Positions 1-10,372 of a DNA stretch of 64,000 nt are shown piece after piece. The stretch is taken from contig OY756969.1 of NCBI GenBank assembly GCA_963580455.1, positions 16,340,760 to 16,404,759 on the forward strand, given 5' to 3'. This DNA is from Euonymus europaeus (taxonomy: Eukaryota; Streptophyta; Magnoliopsida; Celastrales; Celastraceae). The translations under genes and the position numbers were made by a program. Within the stretch, counting starts at the first letter, position 1. Each line of letters opens with the position of its first letter. Under the pieces are notes generated by a model. That model saw only the letters and a list, made by a program, of their open reading frames with translations. It searched no databases and was not told the DNA's origin.

Positions 1-310
1 AAATGTATAATATTAGTCACAAAAAAGCTTATAGCTTAGTGGTTGTAGTCCTATCTTAACAGTTAGAGGTCACTAGTTCGAATCTCACCGAAAACAAGTT
101 TCAAAAAAATAGTTTTTTAATTTGATAGATGAACCAAAATGGTTTGAACCGGCCGGTTCTGACCGGTTCAACCGGTGAACCGGCCGGTTCAATGAAAAAA
201 GGCCGGTTAGAATATTTACCAGTTCACATACTCCAGACCGGACCGGAGAGATGCCCGGAACCGGTCGAAACGGTCCGACCGGCCGGTCCGGTCCGGTTTT
301 AATAACCTTG
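1..310 (+). repeat. CCGG-rich palindromic repeat with tRNA-like promoter boxes
   Basis: Positions 32-42 read TAGCTTAGTGG, close to the polymerase III A box, and 75-85 read AGTTCGAATCT, close to the B box. The spacing of about 33 bases is normal for tRNA-derived sequence. From about 140 to 300 the sequence is a run of overlapping ACCGGT / CCGGCCGG palindromes in AT-rich flanks, which could form extended hairpins. It ends at about 310 with AATAACCTTG, exactly where the integrase reading of the neighbouring gypsy remnant stops, so this looks like the end of an element inserted into that integrase. It may be a SINE-like or other non-autonomous element; the family is not recognised and the left end lies outside the window. 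Confidence 0.45.
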
Positions 311-951
311 ATGATAACTATTATTGTAGGCAAACTTCGCCAATTTTATATATTTTTCCCATCCTCTTTTGAAATCTAATACGCATGAACACATCATGTG
401 CTCCAATGTTTGAATTGTTCGTTTTGATTTTCCGTCCGTCTATGGGTGATGTACTAAAATTCAGTTGTGTCCCCAATATCTTCTAGAGTTCTCTCCAGAA
501 CTTTGACATGAAATGCATGTCCTTATAAAAAATGATTCACTTTGGTCCTCAGTGTAAATGTACTACTTCCTACACGGAAAATTTTGCTAACCTTTCCAAG
601 GTTTTTGTGGTGCTTTATGGGTAGAAAATGTGCTGATTTAGTAAATTAGTCTACGATCACCAAAGTAGCATTCCTACCAGATCGAATCTTCGACAATCCT
701 AAACATAAGCTTTTGTGGTTTGTAAAAATTGGGAACCATACTCCATAAAGATAATGCCTCCAAATCTTTAAGGAAAATACTATTGCTGCTAACTCAAGAT
801 CATGGGTTGGGTAATTCCCTTCGTACTTTTTTAGTTGTATAAATGCGTATGCTACCACCTTGGTGTTTTGCATAAGCACACATCCTAATCCCTTCTTGAT
901 AGCGTCGCTATATACATTGTATTCATCCTCTTCATTAGGTAGGGATAACAT
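311..951 (-). pseudogene. RNase H fused to integrase core by deletion (Ty3/gypsy pol)
   Basis: Minus-strand reading from 951 gives RNase H text ([16 protein letters not shown], then [17 protein letters not shown], then WRHYLYG) up to TNHKSL at about 690. It then passes in the same frame into integrase-core text ([10 protein letters not shown], stop, FTKSAHFLPIK). Lower down are degraded pieces matching the usual LGTxLNFSTxxxPxTDG and FAYNNSYH region, ending at about 311. The remainder of RNase H, the connection and the HHCC zinc-binding part of integrase are missing, so roughly 0.8-1 kb was deleted without losing frame. Stops and indels make it non-functional. Confidence 0.75.
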
Positions 952-994
952 AGGCGCACTAATGAGTCTTTTCTTTAATTTTTTGAAACTACGT

Positions 995-1640
995 TCAAAA
1001 TCTTTCGTCCACTCCTTCGAGAAATCTTTTATGAATTGTTAATAGTAATATTCCTTGAGACGACACCACATGTCCAAGGAATGCAACCTTCTCCAACCAA
1101 AACGCACACTTGCTAAATTTTGCGTATAGCTTGTGACTTCTTAAAGTCTTCAAACCTATGTGAAGATGCTGCTCATGCTCTTGAGCGATCTTTGAGTAAT
1201 TCAAAATATCATTGATGAATACTACTACAAATTTATCAAGATATTGTTGGAACACCCTATTCATTAACTCCATAAATGCAGCTAGTGCATAATTGCTCAT
1301 CCCAAATAGCATCACTAAAAACTCATAATGGCCATAGCTTGTGCGAAAAGCACTCTTCTCTATATTCAGCTCTTTGATCCTCAACTTGTGGTACCCGGAC
1401 CTCAAATCAATCTTAGAAAACACCTTGGCACCTCTCAATTGGTCAGACAAGTCCAGATTTGAGGTAAAGGATATTTATTCTTAATGATCAGCTTATTGAG
1501 TTTTTTGTAATCTATGCATAACGTCATTGAACTATCCCTATTTTTCACAAATAGGACCAGGCCTCCCTATGGTGAAACAATAGGGCAAATAAACCCTCGA
1601 TCAATTAATTCCTGCAATTGTGTCTTTAACTCTTTTAATT
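995..1640 (-). pseudogene. Reverse transcriptase fragment, Ty3/gypsy Tekay-like
   Basis: The minus-strand text from about 1640 reads ELIDRGFI, a stop where the family has Trp, then [12 protein letters not shown] and KNKYPLP. After a frameshift near 1450, [28 protein letters not shown] and [14 protein letters not shown] follow. The catalytic box is FIND instead of the usual F/Y-I/V-DD, so the first catalytic aspartate has become asparagine. RNase H begins about 45 bases further on. The enzyme is clearly dead. Confidence 0.85.
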
Positions 1641-1959
1641 CTACAAGAGCCATTCTATATGGGGAATGCAAATCGATTTATTTCTTGGTTGTAAATCTGT
1701 TGCAAAATCCACTTCTCTCATTGGTGGTAGATCAGGTAATTCCTCCAAAATGCATATAGATACTTACAAACTACTAAAAAACTTTCCATTTGAGAACTTT
1801 CAATCTTATCATTTATTAAGTATGCCAACTAAGTTGGGTATCCCTTTTTAATCATTTTGTTTGCCACACAAGCAGTTATCATACTCTTAGGAACTATCCT
1901 CCTATCACCAGTAAATGTAATTATCCAGTTACCTTCGCTCATCAATATGTATACTTCCT

Positions 1960-2240
1960 TCATTTTTCAATTTATTTTGGCCTGATTCTTTTGTAACCGA
2001 TCCATACCTAGGATCATATCAAAATCAAGAATTTGTACAGGTATTATATCAACTTCAAACTTAATCCCTTCAACCCAAATTTCAAAACCTATTTACACCC
2101 TATGTAATGTTACTGATTTCCCAAATGTAAGCATTACACTTAACTTCTTACTTATCAACCCATCTTGCAATATTTTGCTAAGTGAATATTTTCATTTACG
2201 AAAGAGTAGGTAGCTCCAAAATATACTAAAATAGTAATCT
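1960..2240 (-). pseudogene. Retroviral-type aspartic protease remnant
   Basis: Between gag and RT, minus-strand reading gives VYFGATYSFV where the family has (L/F)-D-S-G-A-T-H-S-F, and later FEVDIIPV and FDMILGMDRL, matching the conserved FDVILGMDWL region. The active-site Asp-Ser has been replaced by Tyr-Phe, and stops or frameshifts occur in the middle. Position and motifs fit the gypsy polyprotein protease; the copy cannot be active. Confidence 0.65.
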
Positions 2241-2439
2241 AGTAGATTAAATAATTTCATGGTACCTGTGATGAGGATTTTTGAGTCCTATGCCTCATCC
2301 CTGGTCATCGTGAAGAATCTGTTTTCATTGGCTTGCTCATTCTGCTGGGTAGACTATCTTTCTCTTCCTCTATTATTTCCTCGACCTTGATTCTAGTGCC
2401 ATTGACTTGTATTAGGGTTTTCCCCTTTGACGATGTTTT

Positions 2440-3671
2440 GGGTTGTCACATTGAACTGCTCCATCGAATGACCCTCACGTCCCTTTAGACATTCTCTTTT
2501 GTAGTGCCCCTTCTGACCACAACTGTAGCACTCAACATTTACCTTCAAGGAGTTCCCTCATGTATTCCTTGATCCTCCATGCCAGCGGTATCCCATGTCA
2601 GAGTTTCCACGTCTCTCTCCCTAAGACGGTCCAGATTCTCAAAGCTTTAGTTGCTCATCTTTGCTCCCAGTTTATTGTCTTCTGTCTTGTATGATCTCGT
2701 GGATCCTTCGCCCTTGTTTTGCCACTTGTCAAACCTCCCATGAGCTTTCCTCTTATCCTAGTAACGCCCTTTCTTCTTTTAAGTCTTGGCTTCTGCGATG
2801 TACAACTTTTTTAGTAACACTTTAAAGTCCAAGAACTCAAAAGTCCCGGTGTAGTCCTTGAATATCCACATGTAAACCGTGCTCGAACTTCTTGCACTTG
2901 ATTTCTTCTATAGAGCGTATTCCAAGGCAGAACTGATAAAGTCCGTAGAACTTCTAAAGGTATTCATAAACTGTCATTCCCCCTTGTTTGAGTTTGAAGA
3001 ACTCACTAACCTTTCAGTCATTATAGCCTAGAGGGAAATACTGGTTCTTGAATTGGATGGTAAAATCCTTCCATTTCACCGCGTTAGGCTTCTTTTGTCT
3101 TTCCAGGTATAAACTCCACCATCTGTAAGTTTCACCTTATAATTGGATTGTAGCGTACTCTAGCTTCTTCTCATCATTGCACTTTAACATCTTCAATGCC
3201 CTTTCCACGCTTCTTAACAATGACTCAGCTTCACTCGGAATCTTTATACCATGAAATTGAGTCAATCCTAATTTCAAGAACATCTTGGAAGATATGTCCT
3301 TACTCTTACCATTTTTATTTGTATCTCCCACACTGTACGACTATTTTGACCAACTTCAGTAGCTTTTCCACACATCCAGTCTCGGCCAATTCCTTGATTC
3401 TCACTCCTTGCAGATTCTTCATTTTATGGATCACATAATCCTCATCATTCGTGGAGTCCTGTAGGATTCCTCGTTACTTAGAAGATCACCGAACTTCTCT
3501 GCCTCCTAATGAGGGTCTTCATTTTCCTCTAAATTAGGTGCATTACTTGAACCTCCATCTTGGTTGTCAAGAGCATCCTGGATGATTATAGGTTGACTAG
3601 GAGCATTCTTGGTTGATTCGTCATCTGATGAATAAGGTTGACTTCTAGTTCTTGGTCGTCTTGGTGCCATC
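2440..3671 (-). pseudogene. gag remnant with CCHC zinc knuckle (Ty3/gypsy)
   Basis: The likely start is the ATG at 3671 on the minus strand (MAPRRPRTRSQ, basic then acidic). A gag-like stretch follows at about 3331-2780. A well-kept zinc knuckle, C-x2-C-x4-H-x4-C (CYSCGQKGHYKREC), lies at 2489-2530. The knuckle and its place ahead of protease and RT identify nucleocapsid. The frame is broken several times. Confidence 0.7.
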
Positions 3672-4547
3672 TTCAATAAGAGCGCAATAAAAGTCTTAGA
3701 TTTACTTGTAATTCATAGTTGTTCATGGGATATGTGATGAGGTTTATGTCATTAAGAACAAATTTTGTATGTTCAAGAGTATATAACACACTTGAAAAGT
3801 TTTATCTTGTGAGGCTATCCTTAAATTTTCCTTTATTGGGGTTTCTCTAGTATTAGTACCTAATACTTAGTTATGGTGGTTGAAGTCAATACCATCTTCT
3901 ATGTGGCGTACCTACAGGTACACTAATGTCGTATAGGCTATATTAACTTCATCCATGTCTCCAGTTCCACACTTTCCAAAGACATACGTGGTTGCCTCTC
4001 TAGAAAATTGTTCCATTTTTAATTCCCTCATAACTCTGATTATTTTCCCATGGTAATTAAGTATTTTGGGCTTGACTTCTTACCACTTGGTCCAAAAATT
4101 TTTGAGGCAGTCTATTGAGTCTTACATAACCGAACTTTCTAGATTATCGATGAAAGGTCTGAACAAGATTTTCGCCCACCATTTTCAATCTCAGTACTAG
4201 GGTTCCATCCAGTAAATTCAGTACATGAACACTCCAGTTCATCATTTCTAACTTCACATTATCTTAACATTTTCAAAAGTCCTACTTGTTTCAAGCTTTC
4301 CACCATTACTCGGCTTAAACACTATTTATCCCGGGCTAAACATTATTTATCCATGAATGTCCACTTTCAGCATTCATTCTTTGCAATATCATTCATTCTT
4401 TGCACAATAGTGCTAGATATTCCTAAAAAAATCATCCCTAAGATTTGTCTCCATCTTCACATTTTCAAATTCAAAATCATTACATTCACTCACAAACGAC
4501 TAGGGACTAAGGGAGGCCTGGTGCCTTGCCTAGGTCCTAGATGTCAG
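3672..4547. other. Non-coding stretch upstream of the gypsy gag, unresolved
   Basis: This should hold the 5' leader and part of the LTR of the antisense gypsy remnant, but no TG...CA boundary, primer-binding site or matching second LTR was found. No credible coding sequence was seen. It ends where hAT copy 1 begins. Confidence 0.4.
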
Positions 4548-4564
4548 TAGGGGTGGCAATTTTT

Positions 4565-4702
4565 TCCCGCCCCGCCCCGAATATATGGCGGGGCGGGGAT
4601 GGGGTGTAAAAATTTGCCCCGAAAGCGGGGCGGGGCAGGGATGGGATTGAAGTTTGCCCCGCCCCGCCCCGCCCCGATTTACCCGCCCCGCCCCGCCCCG
4701 CA
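4565..4702. repeat. GC-rich subterminal array of hAT copy 1
   Basis: Repeated CCCCG / GGGGC blocks alternate between strands just inside the terminal repeat, in sharp contrast to the AT-rich surroundings. Copy 2 has matching arrays at both ends (15490-15630 and 19968-20108). Such subterminal repeats are typical of hAT elements, where transposase binds them. The G-runs could also form quadruplexes. Confidence 0.75.
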
Positions 4703-4794
4703 CATATATACATATATTGATATATATATATGTATAATATAAATATATATTAATCTACCATATTTATATAAATGAATTCTAAATTGCAAACGTT

Positions 4795-5340
4795 AATCTT
4801 AATCCAATAATTCACCTAACCCTAAATCTCAACTCTTTAACCCTAAGGTTTAAGTTTAAACACTAATCACTAAAGTTGTCAATCCTAAATCAATAAATCT
4901 AATATCTAACTTACAAACAAACACTAAACATAATTAACCTAAAGTTTCAATTTTCATCTCCTTACTCCTAAGGTTGAACTATAAAGACTAATGACTAAAC
5001 TCTAAACTCAGTTTATCTAAAGTCTAAACCCTAAAGTTGTCAATCATAAATCTAATATCTAACTTACAAACAAACACTAAACCTAATTAACCTAAAGTTT
5101 CAACTTTTAACTCCTTAATCCTAAGCTTTAAATCTAAACACTAATGACTAAACTCAATTTATCTAAAGTCTAAACCCTAAAGTTGTCAATTCTAAATGTA
5201 ATATCTAAATTAGACACAAACACTAAACCTAATTAACCCTAAATCTGAATTATGAAGTCTTTAATCCCAAACCCTAAACATTAAACCTAATTCAGTTAAA
5301 GTCTAACAATAAAGTATCAACTCATTAATCTAACCAAAGA
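4795..5340 (+). repeat. Degenerate ~150-bp tandem repeats with telomere-like AACCCTAA words
   Basis: The words CTAAACCCTAA, AACCCTAAA and CCTAAAGTTTCAA recur at spacings of about 150 bp (for example 4939, 5091 and a variant at 5237). The same array occurs inverted in copy 2 (about 19330-19860). It is part of the hAT 5' region, not a true telomere array. Confidence 0.6.
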
Positions 5341-5795
5341 TGTCATTACATAATAGGATTTCAAGATATTTTGCACATGATTTAATCAATTATTTTAAAA
5401 TTTGATGCGTTAGACAATAATCCTTAGAGGTGCTATATTTTAACTAATAATTAAAAATACGTATCATCCCTAATAAACAAAATTACACTAAGTAAATGAT
5501 TATTTAAGTTTTTGTTTTTATTCTTTCTCTTTTTGTTTATTAGAGAAAAAAATACATTATCAAATATCAATTTATCATTTGTTATAAATTTATAATTATA
5601 GACTTGGAAATTATTGTCTAAAAAAAAACTTAAACAATTATTATTTTTAAACTTAGCCGGTTAGTTACGTTAGTAGACTAGTAGTTTAGTACCTTAGTGG
5701 AATTAGCCATTAGGGATTTAGGGTTAGGGCTACTGAGTATTGAAAATTTGAAATAGTGAAATCTGAAAGACTGAAACACGTTATCTTCATTTCAC

Positions 5796-5945
5796 TCCCG
5801 CAGCCGCCAGTCCCGCAACTCCTGCAGCCCCGCAACTCCCGCAGCCCCGCAACTCCCGCAGCACCTCAACTCCGGCAGCTCCCGCAGCCCCGCAACTCCG
5901 GCAGCACCGCAAGCTCCCGCAGCCCCGCAACTCCCAATCGCCGCC
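5796..5945 (+). repeat. 17-bp GC-rich minisatellite in the hAT leader
   Basis: Imperfect repeats of GCAGCCCCGCAACTCCC sit between the 5' region and the transposase start. Copy 2 holds a longer version (18653-18866), so the repeat number differs between the copies. Pro/Ala-rich open frames across it look like a by-product of the repeat rather than a gene. Confidence 0.75.
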
Positions 5946-6246
5946 TTGCAGCCCGCTGTCTCCATATCTTGCAGCCCGGAAGCTTCTCTGCTTCACTGGC
6001 AGTCCGGCACTCCTGCAAGTTTCTCTGCTTCTAGGTTAGTGATGCTACAAGTGAAGGATCCTGCAAGTTTCTCTGTTTCGATATGAATTTGTTGATACTT
6101 GGATGATTTTATACTTTTTAGTGCAATTTGATAGTGGTCCGCTGGTCATTTTTTTCTTTTATATTACTGCATTAGTGGATTAGCTCTACCAAAATGGAAC
6201 AAATGAACAATATGTGTACTGTCTACTGTTTGCAGATTTTTTGAGA

Positions 6247-8568
6247 ATGTCTTTATCTTCTTCACTTGGAGGTGGGAGTAGTAATGACATTGTTAGTGGC
6301 TCTCAACCAAGTCCTCAATCACCTATGGAAAATTCTCAATCTCTAGATGATCAATCGGACAATTCTACTCCAATTGAGTCTGAAAAAGTTCAAATTGAAG
6401 ATGATCTAAAAGCAAATTTGAAGTCGCCTATGTGGAAACATTATGAGAGGAAGAATGTTGAAGGGGTTGTCAAGGCAATATGTGTATATTGCACCAAGTC
6501 TCTTGGTGGGAATACAAAAAATGGAACCAAGCATCTACATGATCATTTTAAGAGATGTCCAAAGCGGAAGTATAAAGACATTCAGGATATGAGACAACAA
6601 GTTTTAGTGTCTCAACAAAAGAAAGCTAATGAAGAAGTGGGTTTGACTACCTATCACTTTAATCAAGAAGTGTCAAGGAGGGAACTTGCTTGTATGATTA
6701 TCTTGCATGAGTATCCTCTGTCTATCGTGGAGCATGTCGGGTTTAAGAGATTTGTAGCTTCATTACAACCTTTGTTCAAAATGGTTTGTAGAAATACCGT
6801 GAAGAGTGAAATCATGAAAATCTACAACTGTGAGAAGGAGAAGGTGATGAAGCAGTTAGACAAGAACTGAGGGAGAGTGGCTATTACAACTGATATGTGG
6901 ACATCAAGTAACAGAAAGAGGGGATTTATGGTTGTAACTGCACACTTTGTGGATGACTCATGGATTTTGCATAGTCGAGTAATGAGGTACTTTGATACCT
7001 TTTTTTTTACTTGATATTTGTTGAATGCATTTTATTTTTCAACCAAATAAACTCAATATTATTATGTTTTAGGTTTATTTACGTGCCTTCTCCACATACA
7101 AAGGAGGTGCTTGCTGATTCACTTTTGGATTGCTTGTTGGAGTGGAACATTGACCGGAAGCTATCTACTATCACTGTGGACAATTGCAGTACAAATGATG
7201 CTATGGTTAGAATTCTTTTGGAGAAGCTTCAACGAGGTTCACTTATGTCGCATGGGTCAATGTTACATATGAGGTGTGCTGCGCATATTTTGAACTTGAT
7301 TGTTCAAGATGGATTAGCTGTGATCAAGGGAGTTGTTGAAAAAATTCGGGAAAGCGTGTTGTTTTGGACATCATCAACTAAAAGAAGACAAAAATTTGGG
7401 GAGACGGTGCAACAGTTGCATGTGGAAAAGTTTAAAGAATTGGTTCTGGACTGTAAGACACGTTGGAACTCTACATTTTTTATGTTGTCTACTGCGATTG
7501 GCTACAAGGATGTTTTCTTTCGCTTAAAACAACGCGACTCATCGTACGATTGCATGCCAAGTGAGGAAGATTGGGAGATTGCAAGAGATATTTTCCAAAG
7601 ACTAGAGTTGTTCTTCGAGGTGACTAAATTGTTCTCAGGTACCACTTATCCTACAGCTAACGTTTACTTTCCAAAAGTCTGTGAAATTAAAATATCTTTG
7701 GCAGAATCGTGTTTGAGTTCCAATAATGTGATCAAGGATATGACATATCACATGTTTCAAAAATTTAATTGTTATTGGAATGTCATTAGTGGTATTATGG
7801 GTGTGGCGACTGTCCTTGATCCAAGGTATAAAATGATGTTGCTAGAATTCTACTTTCCTACAATTTATGGCGCTGAGGCAGATGATCAAATTTGTAGGAT
7901 TAAAGGGATTTGTGAAGATTTGATGCGTGAATATAGTTCACAAAATATGAACAGAGATGACAATAGTTCCTCTAGATCCGATCAAAATATAGGCAAGAGA
8001 GACAGTCTTGCAAGCTTTGATAATTTTGTTAACAGTAGAAAGAAGGGAGCAATTGGAAATATAAAGTTAGAGCTGGACCACTATCTTGAGGATGATGTAT
8101 TGCCCCGATGTCAAGATTTTGACATACTTGCTTGGTGGAAAACTAATGGACCCAAGTATCCCACCTTGCAACGTATTGCAAGAGATATTATAGTCATTCC
8201 GGTGTCAACCGTTGCATTAGAATCTGCATTTAGCACTAGTGGTCGGTTGTTAAGTCCACATTGGAGTAAACTTCATTCAAAAACAGTGGAGGCATTGATG
8301 TGTGCTCAAAATTGGTTATTCAATGACATTTCTACTAGAGATGGAGGTATGTAAAAATTAATGTGGTATTTACTATTTAGTATTAATTTTGTGTTTTTAA
8401 TTGAATTTTATCATATTGTAATTTATTTGTGGTGTTTACTTTTTAGGTTCGTTAAGGATAACCCCAAAAGATTGCATCGCAATTCACAACATTCTTGATG
8501 ATATTGATGATGATGAAGGAGAAGAATGTGATTCGACGATACTTGGTGATACTTGGGAGAAGAAGTAA
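6247..8568 (+). pseudogene. hAT transposase with BED zinc finger, stop-disrupted (copy 1)
   Basis: The three exons are 6247-6986, 7073-8346 and 8447-8568, with GT...AG introns of 86 and 100 bp. The start MSLSSSLGGG is preferred over the upstream in-frame Met because an acceptor-like TTTGCAG lies just before it. A BED-type finger (ICVYCTKSL ... HLHDHFKRC) covers about residues 70-115. The DDE-type core includes AITTDMWTSS, STITVDNCSTND and LDCKTRWNST, and the C-terminal dimerisation region includes ALESAFSTSGRLL. Exon 1 has a TGA at 6868 where copy 2 has CGA (Arg). Two family-consensus residues near the C-terminus also differ from copy 2 by single C-to-T changes (Ser to Leu, Arg to Trp). This pattern fits decay of methylated CpG/CHG sites. 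Confidence 0.9.
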
Positions 8569-8888
8569 TTTTTTTAGCCATGTTGTCTTTTTATTAATTT
8601 TGTTTCGTTCTTTATAATTTTTATTCATTACTTATATTTACTCTATGTTTCTCTCTCAGGTACTTTCTTTACTCTGCTGGCTATTATGTTTTGGTATTTT
8701 TAATGTGATGGTTGAATTGTTGATGGACCAAATTTATTAGGCATGCTGGAGATTGCAATTATCAGTCATCACTTTGTATTATTTATTATGTCTCAGTTGT
8801 TGGATTTGAGAATTTATTGTATAATTTTGGATTAATCTCCAGAAGATGTATTTGATGTCAAGGATTGATCTTCATTATGTCTTTTTTG

Positions 8889-9805
8889 TAGCAAACTTTC
8901 TCTAATCTTTTTATTCTTTCTCTGATGTGGGATCCATAAGAACTAAAAAAAGATACAAAAAAATATAGACCCCATCTATTTGGTGACTCTTATGCCCCAA
9001 TCCAAGGTGGATTTAATTATGTATTGTTATGCGATTTATTGAGCTGTAAAGGTGGCTGATTTTTTTAGATTTCATTTTGAAATATTTTGAATTTCAAAAC
9101 AAAATCAATTTATATTTTTTATTATTTTCTCTCCATTCACTCTCCTCTCTCTCTATCTCTTTTTTGTCTCTCTCTTCCTCTCTATTTCTTCCTCACTGCT
9201 GGATCTCAAGGTCAACCATTCGGCCATCGAACATAGCTGCCAACCCACCGAATTGAAGATTTGGAGCATGATGACTCATCCTCAACCGCTATTTGTTGCC
9301 AACAACCGTTTGTTTCGCCGAAATCTCGCCTTGAAGCTACGATGAAATGAAAATTTTGGAGCCCAATCCAGCCACCGTAGACTACTCCTTTGTGAACCAC
9401 CACCATCATTGAAATTTTTTGGCCATTTCTACATGTTTCAACCATTGGACGGCCAAAATAGTCACGGAAAAAATTATTCCATTGATTTTAATTAATGGAT
9501 TCTGGACGCATTTTTTTTTTGACAATTATGATTTATGTGTCTTCTTTTCTCAATTGTTTATGTGTTTCTTTGCATGATTTGCGAACATATTTTGAATTTA
9601 TTTATTTAAAACTACTGAACCATGTTGTTTGAGAGTGGAGATATTCTAAGTTATGTAATGCTTGAAGTCATGATGAATGGTATACGGTATTCCATTATTT
9701 TTATCAATGATATATATAAATCATATATTTCATGATAAAACAACATTAATCAATAGTATATTCCATTAATTAAATAAATGGAATTGTGAACTACATTGTA
9801 TATTC
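8889..9805. repeat. Left part of an older fold-back element
   Basis: From about 9090 to 9460 the sequence, including a CT-rich tract at 9127-9190 and a segment with TTTCGCCGAAATCTCGCC, is matched in inverted orientation at about 26440-26790, at roughly 70% identity by eye. Between the arms, apart from the inserted Tat element, lie AT-rich tandem repeats. The open frames here look incidental. The family is unknown. Confidence 0.5.
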
Positions 9806-10325
9806 TGATGAGGATAATTATTTCTCCCAGTAAGAATAAGACATGTGGCAAACTGTTAGAACAATAACATGTGCCACTCCTTATCATCTGTTGCTCGGTA
9901 ACGAGCAAAAGAGTTGCCCTTCTCGGCTTCCTATTCTCGATTTAGTTACTAGCCTCCAGTAAAATAGTAACTCCCTCATTTTGCAAGGTAGTACTCATCT
10001 CTACATGAATTCTATTAATGGAAAGTGCCTCCACTATATAAAGGGGATTACCTCACAGGTAAAAGGGGGAGGGATTTATTTTTCACTCACATATTATTCA
10101 TTCCCAAGAGCACAGAACAGTGTTCTTTGGAGAGTTATATGTGCTGGTATCTGACTTAAGCATCGGAGTGCTAATGCTAGAGAACACTCTATGGCAGGCT
10201 TCAAGCTTACGTTTGCTCATCCACGAAGTTCATCACCCAGACGAGAAGACCATTCAACCGAGAAAGATCTAGTTCAGCCTCATATTGATACCTCATCTTA
10301 ACCCTATAGGTTTTGGATGTCATCA
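9806..10325 (+). repeat. 5' LTR of Tat element A
   Basis: Length 520 bp, with TG...CA ends and a TATA-like CACTATATAAAGG at about 10031. It matches 25065-25584 over its whole length. Confidence 0.95.
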
Positions 10326-10346
10326 GATTCGCCCCGTCTGTGGGAA
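10326..10346 (+). promoter_or_regulatory. Primer-binding region of Tat element A
   Basis: Directly after the LTR, GATTCGCCCCGTCTGTGGGA resembles the GG-CGCCGTCTGTGGGAA sites usual in Tat/Athila elements, with a few changes. Element B has the related GATTGGCGCTGTTTGTGG at the same place (59861). Confidence 0.7.
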
Positions 10347-10372
10347 ATCAATTTTTCCACAAGAAACAAATC

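Larger units (their letters stand above)
311..3671 (-). mobile_element. Decayed Ty3/gypsy (Tekay/Del-like) retrotransposon remnant
   Basis: Reading the minus strand from 3671 downward, the order is gag, CCHC zinc knuckle, protease, reverse transcriptase, partial RNase H, partial integrase, which is the Ty3/gypsy order. The RT resembles the Tekay/Del chromoviral type ([24 protein letters not shown]). There are many stops and frameshifts, the RNase H and integrase are fused by a deletion, and the left end is cut at about 310. No LTR pair or tRNA-Met primer-binding site was found, so this is an old internal fragment. The parts are listed separately. Confidence 0.8.
4548..8888 (+). mobile_element. 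hAT transposon copy 1, 3'-truncated
   Basis: The left end is TAGGGGTGGCAATTTTTTCC, identical in type to the right end of the inverted copy at 15482-20125. The homology runs through GC-rich subterminal repeats, a telomere-like leader, a three-exon transposase and a 3' region, then stops at about 8888. Copy 2 continues for another 240 bases to its terminal repeat, so the right end of copy 1 is lost. No 8-bp target duplication can be paired (the left flank is GATGTCAG). The transposase has a premature stop and several C-to-T changes. Without both ends it could not move. Confidence 0.9.

Noticed and set aside
20..95. A tRNA gene on the basis of A- and B-box-like words
   Set aside because: No cloverleaf with acceptor pairing could be drawn, and the context is repetitive; kept only as tRNA-like boxes.
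4795..5340. Interstitial telomere repeats
   Set aside because: AACCCTAA words are scattered within a 150-bp repeat unit that belongs to the hAT family and is present in both copies.
5756..6034. A Pro/Ala-rich protein gene on either strand
   Set aside because: The frames come from the 17-bp minisatellite; lengths differ between the two hAT copies and no domain is visible.
4540..8896. An 8-bp duplication around hAT copy 1
   Set aside because: The right end is missing, and GATGTCAG is not repeated near 8888.
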